In this document: positions 1-8,485 of the stretch, in pieces
How positions within the stretch are numbered: position 1 is the first letter of the stretch
Layout: each line of letters opens with the position of its first letter
NCBI GenBank assembly: GCA_016794505.1
Contig: JAEUJZ010000088.1
Coordinates: forward strand, 1-64,000
Direction of reading: 5' to 3'
From: Myxococcales bacterium
GTDB taxonomy: Bacteria; Myxococcota_A; Polyangia; Palsa-1104; JAEUJZ01
Length of the DNA stretch: 64,000 bases
Translations under genes and position numbers: made by a program
The notes under the pieces: model-generated
The model's input: the letters and a program-made list of their open reading frames with translations, nothing else
Database searches by the model: none
Told to the model about the DNA's origin: nothing

Positions 1-2631
1 GGCAAGCCGCTGCACACCAACTTCAGCCTGTCGAGTGGCTCGCCCAGCCGTAGCTGTGCGCGGCAGGGGGGAGAGTATCTGGCGCTGACCAGTCGGGCCG
101 GTACAGCGATTGCGCCGATCTGGGATCCGTATCCGGCGCAGACCGGCGACCAGTCGTACGGCCTGATGGCGCCAAACGCGACGGCGAGCGCGGCGTACTT
201 CACGCAGCCCACCCCCGGCGCGCCCAACAACTTGACGTCGGCGCTGGCCGAGCCGGTCCAGTTCACGCCGGCCAGTCGGACATTTGGCGTCGGTGGCTCA
301 GTGTCGCTCAGCCTCAGCGTCACGTCGCCGACCGCGACCATCCGGTACACGACAAACCGCGCACGCCCGATCGATGTGGCCGGCCGCAGCGGCACCTTTG
401 CCGCGAATGCCACCACCGATGTCTGCACGCTAAACAGCCACGGCTTCACAAGCGGCGATCTGGTGCGCGTGTCCGGTCCGGCGCCGCTGGTCTCGACGGT
501 GAACTACTTCGTTTTGGTGCAAGACAGCGACACGTTCAAGCTGGCCATCGAGCCGGGCGGTCCCACCATCGACCTGACCGCGGGCGGTAGCTTCACGATC
601 CATCGCGATGCCGCCGTCGGTTCCGCTGCGACCACGGACATCATCACCAGCACGCTGCCGCACACCTTTTTTAACGGCGACGAAGTGCAGGTCCGCAGCA
701 CGGGCACGCTGCCAGGAGGCTTGGCGGCGGCGACTTCGTACTACGTCGCGGTTGCCTCGCCGACGACGTTCCGTCTTTCGCCATCGCCCACGCTGGCACC
801 GGTCGTCGACATCACCGACACGGGGACCGGAACACTGACGGTGTTTCGCATGCCGTCGCCGGTCTATTCGAGCGCCATTCCGATCACCGTGAACACGCGC
901 GTTCGCGCCCAGGCGTATGAACCGGGACGCCCCTCGGGTCCCATCCGCAGCGAGATGTACTTCGCTCTCGATGCGGCGGCGCAGATGTTCACATCCAATC
1001 TGCCGCTGGTGGTTTCGCACACATGGAACACGGTGATGGCCAACAACGTGCCCGTTGATGGCTACGTCATGGTCTTTGAGCCGAAAGCGCCCGACAATCT
1101 GGCGCGACTGACCAACGAGCCCGATATGGTCTCGCCCGGCACGCTCGAACGCCGCGGATCGTCGACGGCCGGCGACCCCAAGTTTTCGATGGCGCTGGAG
1201 CTGCAAGACGAAAACGGCATCGACCAAGAGTGCAGTCCGTTTGGCATGCCCGCCCATTCCGACTGGGTGATGCACGCGCCGTATTTCTTCGATCGCTCGA
1301 TGATGCACAACGACCTGATCTATCGCATCAGCAACGACGCGGGGCGCTACGCGGTGCGGACGCAGCTTGTCGAGCACATCCACAACGAGCAGTCACTGCC
1401 CGACACGATCGAGGGCGCGGTCGCGAGCGTCGACTATTTCGGCGTCTATAGCTTCATGGAAAAGATCACGCGCGGCAGTCAGCGCGTCGACGTCGAAAAC
1501 CTGACCATCGCCGACAACATGCTGCCGACGATCCAAGGCGGCTACATGTTCAAGGTCGACCGCTTGGATGCCGGCGAGTCGGGCATCCGTCCGCTGGCCG
1601 GCCAGAGCTTCGGCAACGTCGGCACATCGGGCCCCGGCGCCAACATCATGGCCTGGGTCAACCCGCGCGAGGTCTCGGTGGATCCGTTCAAGCGCGTGAC
1701 CACCGCGCAGAGCGACTGGTTCCGCGGCCACGTCGGTGAAGCCTGGTCGGTTCTCAGCAGCCCCGGCTTTCAAGATCCGGCCAACGGCTATGCCAAGTAC
1801 TGGGACGTCGCGGCCATGGTCGATCACCACATCCTCAACACCGCGACCAAAAACGCCGACGCGTTCCGCCTGAGCACGTACTGGCACAAGCCGCGCTTTG
1901 GCAAGCTGACCGCGGGCCCGATCTGGGACTTCGATCGCGCGCAGGGCTCGACGGACGGACGCGACTTTGACTATGGGACGTGGACGGCGGGCGGCGGCAC
2001 CGACTTCTTCACCTATCCCTGGTACCGAGAGATGTTCACCGACCCGAACTTCTGGCAGGCGTGGATCGATCGTCTGCACCAGCTTCGTCAGGGACCGCTG
2101 GCCACAGCGACGCTGCATGCGCGCATCGATGCCTTTGCGCAGCAGCTAAACCCCGGCGATGCGGCTGGCACGCCCGCCAAGCGCTCGGCCATGCGCTGGG
2201 CATCCAGCGTGCCGAGGGCAAGCGGCAGCAACAACGCGCTCACCAACAACCTGTTTAACGGCCAATACACAGGCGAGGTCGCGTGGCTCAAGTACTGGTG
2301 GGAACGTCGGCTGAGCTTCATGGACTCGCAGGTGACGCGACCGGTAGTGGCCAGCCTGCCCGACGGTGCGGTGCCCTCTGGCAGCCAAGTGACGCTGAGC
2401 TCGCCCAGCCAGTCGCTGCCCGGCGTAAAGATTTACTACACCACCGACGGAACCGACCCCCGCGGCCGAGCCCCCGGTCCCGTGCTCTCGCCAAGCGCCA
2501 TCGAGTACACCGGCCCCATCGCCATCACGCGAGCCACGCGCTTGATCGTGCGGGCCTGGAACCCGACGCCGGTCGCGCCCGTTGGCTCGGGCTGGAGCGC
2601 CCCCAGCGTGTTTTCGTATTCGCTGAACTAG
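1..2631 (+). CDS. CotH-like kinase-fold surface protein with lamin-tail and chitobiase-type domains, 5' truncated
   Basis: The frame is open from base 1, so the start lies outside the window; 876 codons are visible. The first ~55 residues (GKPLHTNFSLSSG..GEYLAL) look like the end of a lamin-tail domain. An Ig-like chitobiase C-terminal domain begins near residue 100 but is interrupted by two tandem ~70-residue repeats (about 136-203 and 208-281) and resumes at SPVYSSAIPITVN. Residues ~320-760 resemble the CotH family, with IWDFDRAQGSTDGRDFDY near residue 640 as the likely metal-binding region. A second chitobiase-type domain (VKIYYTTDGTDP) closes the protein. CotH homologues are atypical protein kinases of spore coats; in this lineage they are usually predicted exported multidomain proteins. 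The domain assignment is by pattern and the substrate is unknown. Confidence 0.8.
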   Translation, partial: GKPLHTNFSLSSGSPSRSCARQGGEYLALTSRAGTAIAPIWDPYPAQTGDQSYGLMAPNATASAAYFTQPTPGAPNNLTSALAEPVQFTPASRTFGVGGSVSLSLSVTSPTATIRYTTNRARPIDVAGRSGTFAANATTDVCTLNSHGFTSGDLVRVSGPAPLVSTVNYFVLVQDSDTFKLAIEPGGPTIDLTAGGSFTIHRDAAVGSAATTDIITSTLPHTFFNGDEVQVRSTGTLPGGLAAATSYYVAVASPTTFRLSPSPTLAPVVDITDTGTGTLTVFRMPSPVYSSAIPITVNTRVRAQAYEPGRPSGPIRSEMYFALDAAAQMFTSNLPLVVSHTWNTVMANNVPVDGYVMVFEPKAPDNLARLTNEPDMVSPGTLERRGSSTAGDPKFSMALELQDENGIDQECSPFGMPAHSDWVMHAPYFFDRSMMHNDLIYRISNDAGRYAVRTQLVEHIHNEQSLPDTIEGAVASVDYFGVYSFMEKITRGSQRVDVENLTIADNMLPTIQGGYMFKVDRLDAGESGIRPLAGQSFGNVGTSGPGANIMAWVNPREVSVDPFKRVTTAQSDWFRGHVGEAWSVLSSPGFQDPANGYAKYWDVAAMVDHHILNTATKNADAFRLSTYWHKPRFGKLTAGPIWDFDRAQGSTDGRDFDYGTWTAGGGTDFFTYPWYREMFTDPNFWQAWIDRLHQLRQGPLATATLHARIDAFAQQLNPGDAAGTPAKRSAMRWASSVPRASGSNNALTNNLFNGQYTGEVAWLKYWWERRLSFMDSQVTRPVVASLPDGAVPSGSQVTLSSPSQSLPGVKIYYTTDGTDPRGRAPGPVLSPSAIEYTGPIAITRATRLIVRAWNPTPVAPVGSGWSAPSVFSYSLN

Positions 2632-2773
2632 ACGCGAGGCGGGCGCAGGATTAATGGGCAATAAAGACTGAAACATAAATAAACCAATGGCGCAGATATA
2701 AAGCAACACATCAAAATGCACTAAAAATGCGCTTGGGCAGGGCCGCGGCGCCGCCCGATCGAAGCAGAGCGCA
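2632..2773. other. AT-rich intergenic region between convergent genes
   Basis: About 140 bases between two converging genes. Bases ~2650-2730 are strikingly A+T-rich for this genome (runs such as aaacataaataaaccaatgg). A GC-rich, partly self-complementary stretch follows near 2735-2760 (gggcagggccgcggcgccgccc) and could form a terminator hairpin for either gene. No ORF of note. Confidence 0.4.
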
Positions 2774-3238
2774 CTACTGCGCGACGACGGTCCAGTTCTG
2801 CTGCGCGGTGGCAAGGGGCGTGGGGACGGCCGGAAACTTGGCGGTGTTGACCAGGGTTTCGACGCAGGACTTGACGGCGGCGCTGTCCCCGCCGTCGGCT
2901 GTGACATCGATCTGACGGTCCACGACGCCGCCCGTGCGGTTGATGGTCACGCGCACGTCGATCGAGCACTTGTTCGCGCCGCGCTCCATGGCGTGCTCGA
3001 TGGCGCACTTTTGGATGGCCGTGCCTTTGTCGCTGAGCGCCGCAGACAGCGCTGAGTTCTTCGGACCCGACGCAGCGGCCTTCTTGCCTTTGCCCTTGGC
3101 TGGCGCGGCCTTACCTGGTGCGGCCTTTCCCGGTGCCGGCTTCGCCGCATCAGGGGGAGCCGCGGACACCGAGGAATACGGCGCCAAAGCGAGCATCAGC
3201 GCAGTCAGCGAAGCAAGGCAGAGTCTCACGTGCAACAT
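2774..3238 (-). CDS. Secreted protein with AgmX/PglI-like C-terminal domain
   Basis: 154 residues. I chose the ATG at 3238 because AAGGAG sits about 8 bases upstream and the product then begins with a clear signal peptide (MLHVRLCLASLTALMLAL, cleavage near VSA-AP); the longer open frame upstream is a shadow. A Lys/Ala/Pro linker with repeated PGKAAPGK follows. The C-terminal ~85 residues have the pattern of the AgmX/PglI C-terminal domain: a Cys-containing helix, a strand with NRTGGVV, and SCVE..KFPAVP. That domain is found in delta-lineage gliding-motility and envelope proteins. The TM box and zinc ribbon of full AgmX are absent, so this is probably a small periplasmic relative. Role unknown. 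Confidence 0.7.
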   Translation of the reverse strand: MLHVRLCLASLTALMLALAPYSSVSAAPPDAAKPAPGKAAPGKAAPAKGKGKKAAASGPKNSALSAALSDKGTAIQKCAIEHAMERGANKCSIDVRVTINRTGGVVDRQIDVTADGGDSAAVKSCVETLVNTAKFPAVPTPLATAQQNWTVVAQ

Positions 3239-3418
3239 AGCGGTCTCCTTGGATGACGAACTCAGCGTACCCGAGTCTGGGCTCGACGTGCAGCACCCAC
3301 GCAAAGCAAGGGGCCGGCTGTTCGCTGCGGCGGCGGCCCGGATGGGTCGGATCACGCGGCATGCCGCGGCCCGGTGGTCTGATTCGGCTGCTGGCTTGGA
3401 CGTGCTAGCGTGCCGGCC

Positions 3419-4540
3419 ATGCAGACCAGGCATGAAAAACCAGGGGCGACACCGTTTCTGCTGGTGACTGGGTTTCTTGGCAGTGGCAAGACGACGCTGA
3501 TCAATCGCTGGCTGCGCGGCGCGGCCGGCCCGCGGCTGGGCGTGGTGGTGAACGAGTTCGGCCAAGTGGGAATCGACGGCGCGCTCTTGCAGCAGCGCGG
3601 CGACGGACGAGCGATCTTAGAGCTGGCCAATGGCTGCGTCTGCTGCGTGCGCGGCACCGAGATGTGGGACGCGGCGCTAGAGCTGGTCGATCGCGCGGGG
3701 GCAGAAGTCATCCTGATCGAGACGAGCGGGCTAGTCGAGCCAGAAGCCCTGCTGCAGCAATACGATCTGCTGCCGGCCGCGATGGCGCGACGCGTCGATC
3801 TGCGTGGCCTGCTGTGCGTGGTTGATCCGCTGCAGGTCGCCGACGCGATCACGCGCCGTCCCGAGGCGCTGCATCAGATCGAGCACAGCGACTGCATGCT
3901 GCTGAGCAAGCTGGACTGCGCGACGCCAGAGCAAGTGCGGGCGGCGCATCAGCTTCTCGATCGTCTGCAGGCCAGCCGCGAGCGCGCCGGGATCTCACTT
4001 TCGGCAAGCGATGACGAAGTGGCCGGCATCCTGCGCTGGGCGCTTGCGGCCCAGGAACACACCGCAGCGGCCAAGCCATCCAAGCTCGACGGGGGGGCGG
4101 GTCAGGCTGCGGCGCAGACCTGTGACGGTGGCAGCGCACCGGACTGCCGCGATGGCTCGCACGCGCATGCGCACCGCGCCGCCCCACATGCAGGACGTCA
4201 ATTGATGGCGGTGTCGCTGCACGAAACGCAGCCGCTTCTTCCCGAGCCGCTGCTGCAGTTGTTTTCCGATCTGTCCGCTTCGCCGACAGAGGCCGGAGCC
4301 ACCGCGCGCCGTCGCGGCGATGTGCTGCGGGCCAAAGGCATCGTGTACGTACTGGGCGCCGACAACACGCCACAGCGTGCCGCCGTCCACTTGGCCGGAA
4401 CGCGCGTCGAGCTTCGGCCTCTCGACGCGTCAGACGATCACGTGTCGAAGGGGTCGACGCTGGTGTTTATCGGCGAAGACCTGGACGAGCCCTGGCTGCG
4501 CGTGCGGCTGTCGGCCTGCCGCAGTGGCCAAGCAGCCTAG
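3419..4540 (+). CDS. CobW/COG0523-family G3E GTPase (putative metal chaperone)
   Basis: About 373 residues from ATG 3419; a GTG at 3410 is an equally possible start, and no strong RBS separates them. The N-terminus carries the P-loop GFLGSGKTT (residues ~18-26), a conserved VNEFG segment, and the family metal-binding motif GCVCC (72-76). LIETSGLVEP matches the switch region of COG0523 proteins. A His-rich stretch (DGSHAHAHRAAPHAG, ~244-258) precedes the C-terminal CobW_C domain. Family members deliver Zn, Co or Fe using GTP hydrolysis; the His-rich loop is typical of zinc-linked members. No Zur box, metal transporter or metalloenzyme paralogue is adjacent, so the client is unknown. It diverges from the AgmX-like gene across 180 bases. 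Confidence 0.85.
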   Translation: MQTRHEKPGATPFLLVTGFLGSGKTTLINRWLRGAAGPRLGVVVNEFGQVGIDGALLQQRGDGRAILELANGCVCCVRGTEMWDAALELVDRAGAEVILIETSGLVEPEALLQQYDLLPAAMARRVDLRGLLCVVDPLQVADAITRRPEALHQIEHSDCMLLSKLDCATPEQVRAAHQLLDRLQASRERAGISLSASDDEVAGILRWALAAQEHTAAAKPSKLDGGAGQAAAQTCDGGSAPDCRDGSHAHAHRAAPHAGRQLMAVSLHETQPLLPEPLLQLFSDLSASPTEAGATARRRGDVLRAKGIVYVLGADNTPQRAAVHLAGTRVELRPLDASDDHVSKGSTLVFIGEDLDEPWLRVRLSACRSGQAA

Positions 4541-4763
4541 ACTGGCCGGACCGACGCAACAGCCCACGGCTTGCACCAACGATGCGAAAACACGCAACAT
4601 CGTGCAGCCCAGACAGCGGTCGGCGCAGGTTTTGCCGGAAGACCAGCCCGTACAGGGTGCGAAAACGCCACGCAGCGAAGCCACGCAGGCCTTTGGTACG
4701 CGCTTCGCTTCGCAAGGGGGATGACTGCCGCAACTTTTGCAGAGTCGGCAGTGGGAGCCGGAC

Positions 4764-6014
4764 ATGAAGATCCTCGTTGTGGGTGCCGCAGGGCGAATCG
4801 GACGGGCCGTGGCCTGGGACTTGGCGCGCGATGCCGCGGTGACGCAGCTTGGGCTCTTGGGGCGCGCGACCGACCCCTTGGAACGCACGCGAGCCTGGCT
4901 TGGCGGCGGCCCGCGCCTGCGCATCCATGCGCTCGACGTCGAGGACCCTGGCTTGATCCCCGTGCTGCAGCAGTACCAAGCGGCGGTGCTGACGCTGCCC
5001 GATCGCCGATCCAGTTATCGCTGCGTCGAGGCAGCGATCGCCGCGGGAACTCATGCCGTCGACGTGCTGGAGGAGTTTCATCGCACCCCGGATCTCTGCG
5101 AGCGCGAGGGACTGCGCATCCCCGAGGGACTGTCGCTGCGCGAGTACGGCGAGGCCTTGCACCAAAGAGCCGAGCAGCGCGGCGTCACGGTGCTGAGCGG
5201 ACTGGGCTTTGCGCCAGGCCTGAGCAACATTCTTTTGGGACATGCGCTGCGAGCGCTCGACGAGCCGCAGTCGGCCGTGGCTCGCGTGGGGGGAATTCCC
5301 ACCAAGCAGAGCGCGGCCCGGCATCCGCTGCGCTACATGGTCACGTGGTCGTTTGAGCATGTGCTGCGCGAGTACAGCGTTCAGGTCGCCATCAAGAAAG
5401 ACGGCCACCTCGTCGAAGTCGAGGCGGGATCCGAGCGCGAGACCTTCACCTTTGACCGCTTTGGCCAGCGCGAGACGCTGGAGTGCGCCATCACACCCGG
5501 CATGCCCAGCTTTCTGCATACGCGGCCCACGCTCGCGCACTTTGCCGAAAAGACCATCCGCTGGCCCGGACACTGGCAAGCGATTCAGACCTTGAAAGAC
5601 TGCGGTCTTTTGAGCCTGTCGCCCGTGCCGTTTCTGGATCGCGCGATCGTCCCACGCGCGTTTCTATCGGCGCTTTTGTCTCCGGCGCTGGTGCCGCAGC
5701 CTGCGGACCGCGATGTGTGCGTCCTATTCAACACGACTCGGGGCTGGTCACAGGGCCGCATGCTGCGCATCGAACATCACCTGTGGCACGAGAGCCGAGC
5801 CGAAAGCGCGCTGTCAGCCATGATGCAGGTCACCGGCTTTCCCGCTGCGCTGGGGGCGCGCCTGCTGTGCCAAGGCTCGATTGCGCAGCGCGGCATCGTC
5901 GCTCCCGAGGATGGCATCCGCGACGAGCGGGTCCCGTGGTTCCTGCAAGAGCTAGCGGCGCGCAGGATCTTCGTCGAGGAATCGCGGCGCATGGAATCAA
6001 ACCAAGCGGACTAG
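4764..6014 (+). CDS. Saccharopine dehydrogenase-like NAD(P)-binding protein
   Basis: 416 residues from ATG 4764, preceded by GGGAG; an upstream in-frame start lacks support. A Rossmann motif GAAGRIG lies at residues 7-13 in MKILVVGAAGRIGRAVA. The overall plan (Rossmann domain, a central substrate domain with GLGFAPGLSNIL, and a C-terminal return strand) matches saccharopine dehydrogenase/carboxynorspermidine-type reductases. This family includes lysine-degradation and polyamine enzymes as well as many uncharacterised oxidoreductases, so the substrate cannot be assigned. The gene stands 223 bases after the CobW-like gene; that spacer has no ORF I would support. Confidence 0.7.
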   Translation: MKILVVGAAGRIGRAVAWDLARDAAVTQLGLLGRATDPLERTRAWLGGGPRLRIHALDVEDPGLIPVLQQYQAAVLTLPDRRSSYRCVEAAIAAGTHAVDVLEEFHRTPDLCEREGLRIPEGLSLREYGEALHQRAEQRGVTVLSGLGFAPGLSNILLGHALRALDEPQSAVARVGGIPTKQSAARHPLRYMVTWSFEHVLREYSVQVAIKKDGHLVEVEAGSERETFTFDRFGQRETLECAITPGMPSFLHTRPTLAHFAEKTIRWPGHWQAIQTLKDCGLLSLSPVPFLDRAIVPRAFLSALLSPALVPQPADRDVCVLFNTTRGWSQGRMLRIEHHLWHESRAESALSAMMQVTGFPAALGARLLCQGSIAQRGIVAPEDGIRDERVPWFLQELAARRIFVEESRRMESNQAD

Positions 6015-6131
6015 CCAGACCTTGTGAATGGCACGCGCGATGCACGGCATCACAGCAGCTACGAAACGAGGAGGGTGAATGGAGCCGCGCGCCTTCGCGT
6101 GTGAGCCCGTTCACGCAGAGGAGAAACAACC

Positions 6132-6647
6132 ATGAATGCCACGCGAGATATTCCGATCTCTGCCAGCGCAGCCCGCGCCTGCGCTGAGAGCGTGCTGCGT
6201 GGCGGGATCTGCGGGATCGAAGCGGTGTTCAGTGGACCCGATCTGAAGACCGGCGAAGTCGTGCCCGTGCATACCCTGCAGCGTCGCATCGCGTATTTCC
6301 TGGTGGGTCTGATGGCGCCCAATGGGCTCATCGGCTTTATCCGCATTGGACCCGACGGGACCATTCAAGCCTGGGGCAGCTTCGGCGGTCGCCCCGTATC
6401 CACGGTGACGCTGCTGACTCAGGAAGAAGCGCAAGCCGCAGCCCGCTCGCGGATCCATGAAGCCGAAGGAGAACACGCAGCGCCGCCGCTGTTTGTCTGC
6501 GACCGCGAAGGAGGGCACGGCGAGTGGCTCATCGAGGTGGGGCACAAAGGGCATCCAAAGCGCTGGCTGTTTGTCACCCCCGGCGGCATCTACGAGCGCC
6601 CGATCGAGCCCATAAGCCTGGGCAAAAACGCTGCGCCGCTCACGTGA
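6132..6647 (+). CDS. Hypothetical protein (171 aa)
   Basis: Starts with ATG after a strong RBS (gcagaggagaaacaacc). Soluble, no signal peptide or membrane segment. I do not recognise the family. The N-terminal half has a compact Gly/Ile-rich region (RIAYFLVGLMAPNGLIGFIR) and the C-terminal half is polar with a WLIEVGHKGHPKRWLFV strand pair. Codon use and composition match the neighbours, so it is probably a resident gene. It lies 117 bases after the saccharopine-dehydrogenase-like gene on the same strand and may be co-transcribed with it. Confidence 0.65.
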   Translation: MNATRDIPISASAARACAESVLRGGICGIEAVFSGPDLKTGEVVPVHTLQRRIAYFLVGLMAPNGLIGFIRIGPDGTIQAWGSFGGRPVSTVTLLTQEEAQAAARSRIHEAEGEHAAPPLFVCDREGGHGEWLIEVGHKGHPKRWLFVTPGGIYERPIEPISLGKNAAPLT

Positions 6648-6652
6648 CCCTC

Positions 6653-6690
6653 GCGCCTCGGCCGGGGGCTTTCTTCGGCCGCGAGAAGTG
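6653..6690 (+). terminator. Possible terminator hairpin
   Basis: Just after the stop of the 171-aa gene, arms ctcgc..ggccg and cggccgcgag can pair with a bulge in the left arm. There is no U-tract, so intrinsic termination is uncertain. Confidence 0.3.
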
Positions 6691-6704
6691 GGCATGATGC
6701 CCGC

Positions 6705-7334
6705 ATGTCGAGACCCAAGCTGACCTACTTTGATGCTCCGGTGAGTCGCGGTGAAGAGTGCCGCTTGGCCCTGCACGTCGCCGGCATCGATTTTGAAGAC
6801 GAGCGCCTCAAGTCCGCCGACTGGCCCGCCCGCAAGCCCAGCACACCGTTTGGATCGCTGCCGGTCTTCACGGTGCCAGGGCATGCGCCCGTGGCCCAGA
6901 CCAATGCCATCTTGGTGCTGATCGGACGCCGCCATGGCCTGCACCCCAAAGACGACTTCGTCGCCGCACAGCATGAAGCGGTGATGGCCCATGTGGAAGA
7001 TCTGCGCGGCGCCATGCGGCCGAGCATGGTGGCCAAAGATCCCGCCGAAAAAAAGAGGCTGCGCGAGCAGCTTGCCAGCGAGTACCTGCCGACCTGGGCG
7101 GCGCAGGTCGAGCGCCTAATCGGCGAAGGGCCCTTCTTTGGCGGGGCTGCGTTGTGCGTCGTGGATCTCAAGCTATATGTCACGCAGCGCTGGATCCGCA
7201 GCGGCGCGCTGGACCACATCCCCGTCGACATCTGGGCAGGCTTTCCCAAGCTCGTGCGCGTGCATGACGCCGTGGCCGCGCATCCCCGCATCCAGGCCTG
7301 GTATGCCGCAGGGGCGAAGTCCGCCAGCACGTGA
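6705..7334 (+). CDS. Glutathione S-transferase family protein
   Basis: 209 residues. The N-terminal ~75 residues fit the thioredoxin-like GST domain: KLTYFDAPVSRGEECRLALH, followed by the cis-Pro region FGSLPVFTV and the glutathione-binding QTNAIL segment. The C-terminal helical domain contains GPFFGGAALCVVDLKLY, the usual N-capping region of helix 6 in sigma/alpha-type GSTs. Tyr at position ~8 (LTYF) would be the catalytic tyrosine of sigma-like GSTs. Likely a cytosolic detoxification or isomerase enzyme; the substrate is not visible. Start ATG at 6705, a few bases after a weak GA-rich stretch. Confidence 0.85.
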   Translation: MSRPKLTYFDAPVSRGEECRLALHVAGIDFEDERLKSADWPARKPSTPFGSLPVFTVPGHAPVAQTNAILVLIGRRHGLHPKDDFVAAQHEAVMAHVEDLRGAMRPSMVAKDPAEKKRLREQLASEYLPTWAAQVERLIGEGPFFGGAALCVVDLKLYVTQRWIRSGALDHIPVDIWAGFPKLVRVHDAVAAHPRIQAWYAAGAKSAST

Positions 7335-7397
7335 TGCGCACGACACCGCCGACCGGCCGCGCTGCGTCACAGTGGCCCGGTCGACGGCAGGTGTCTG

Positions 7398-7688
7398 TTA
7401 GTGGCCGGCGCACTTGCCCGAGCGACACGAGCCTCCACCGCAGTCGGAATTTAAGCTGCAGCTTCCGTCTGGCGCATTGGCGCACTTGCCCGAGCGACAC
7501 GATGCGCCCCCGCAGTCCGAGTTCGAGCTACACGACGAGCCGGGCGCCGTCGCGCACTTGCCCGAGCGACAGCTCACACCGGGTCCGCAGTCCGAGTTCG
7601 AGCTGCAGCTTGATCCGCTGTGCGCCGCAGGCGCTACGAACAAAGACAGCGCCGCGAAGAAAAACGAAGCCTGGATGGATGTACGCAT
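7398..7688 (-). CDS. Small secreted Cys-rich protein with three 24-residue tandem repeats
   Basis: 96 residues from ATG 7688, with AGAGGTG about 8 bases upstream. A signal peptide (MRTSIQASFFFAALSLFVAP, cleavage near AHS) is followed by three tandem units of the form SxCSxNSDCGxxSCRSGKC, four cysteines each, giving twelve. The DNA period is 72 bp (tgcccgagcgaca recurs at about 7415, 7487 and 7559 on the plus strand). The C..NSDC..G.SC..GKC pattern is widespread in secreted proteins of Myxococcota and is predicted to form disulfide knots. It may bind a surface ligand or be structural; I infer nothing further. It is convergent with the GST gene and divergent from the next gene. Confidence 0.8.
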   Translation of the reverse strand: MRTSIQASFFFAALSLFVAPAAHSGSSCSSNSDCGPGVSCRSGKCATAPGSSCSSNSDCGGASCRSGKCANAPDGSCSLNSDCGGGSCRSGKCAGH

Positions 7689-7887
7689 GAACACCTCTGG
7701 GTTGGAAGAAGGATACGCAACCCTAGCAAGACGCCTCCCGCGACGACAACACTCGACTTCAGCGCGGCAGCCGTCGCCCAACAAATCCTTGGCGGCGGGC
7801 CGTTGACCCCAGCCAGGCTGGCGTCGCACAATCGCAGGGGGATATCGCGCCGTCGTCGAGCGGCCGCTGACAAAAAGGGGGCATCCA

Positions 7888-8382
7888 ATGAAGCGTTGGC
7901 AACGACTGGGTCTTCTGTTCTGGCTGGGCACAGCGACGATCACGCCGGCCCTTTTGCCACCTGTGGCACACGCTCAGATGGACGAGCCCGTCGATCCGCG
8001 CGCCGAAAAGCTGCTCAATGACTTTCTGAGCGCACTGACCAGCAACCAAGCCGACATGGATGCCGCGATCAAGGCCGCCCTGCCCCACCTGCACAAGAGC
8101 CTGCTCGCTCCGGGAGGCGGCGATGTGACGCGCGATCTGCGCAGCTTCAGCTTCAAGAAGGCGTGGCAGAACGCGCAGTTCTATGCCCAGCCGGTGAAGA
8201 TCACGCGAATTCGCAAGACCGGCACGACGGCAATCGGCTTCCGCGAGACCGCTGAAAAGGGCAAGGTCATCGACTACTTCGTCGGCAAAAAAGAAGGCAT
8301 CAACGGCATGCCAGCGCCCGTGAAGATCTTTTTTCCCGACGACGGCAGCGCCCCCAAGATCTCGTACGTCGGCAGCCTGTAG
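7888..8382 (+). CDS. Hypothetical periplasmic protein
   Basis: 164 residues with a typical signal peptide (MKRWQRLGLLFWLGTATITP, cleavage after VAHA at ~29). ATG 7888 is preceded by GGGGGC. The mature part is a charged, single-domain protein with helices at the start (PRAEKLLNDFLSALTS) and a strand-rich second half (VKITRIRKTGTTAIGF..GKVIDYFVGKKEG). I do not recognise the family. The next gene follows 103 bases later on the same strand. Function unknown. Confidence 0.7.
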   Translation: MKRWQRLGLLFWLGTATITPALLPPVAHAQMDEPVDPRAEKLLNDFLSALTSNQADMDAAIKAALPHLHKSLLAPGGGDVTRDLRSFSFKKAWQNAQFYAQPVKITRIRKTGTTAIGFRETAEKGKVIDYFVGKKEGINGMPAPVKIFFPDDGSAPKISYVGSL

Positions 8383-8485
8383 CCTAGCGCCCAACGCGCT
8401 GCAGAAGGCTCGCGGGAATGCGCTGCACGCGGGAAAAAGAGCCCGCCTAACGAGCCACACGCTCAGAATCTCGGAGAACCCAGCC

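Noticed and set aside
3239..3565. Upstream extension of the AgmX-like gene
   Set aside because: The added ~109 codons overlap the CobW gene's start on the other strand and lack protein character; the ATG at 3238 has a strong RBS and signal peptide.
4467..5579. 370-codon open frame on the minus strand
   Set aside because: Antisense to the saccharopine-dehydrogenase-like gene, no motif.
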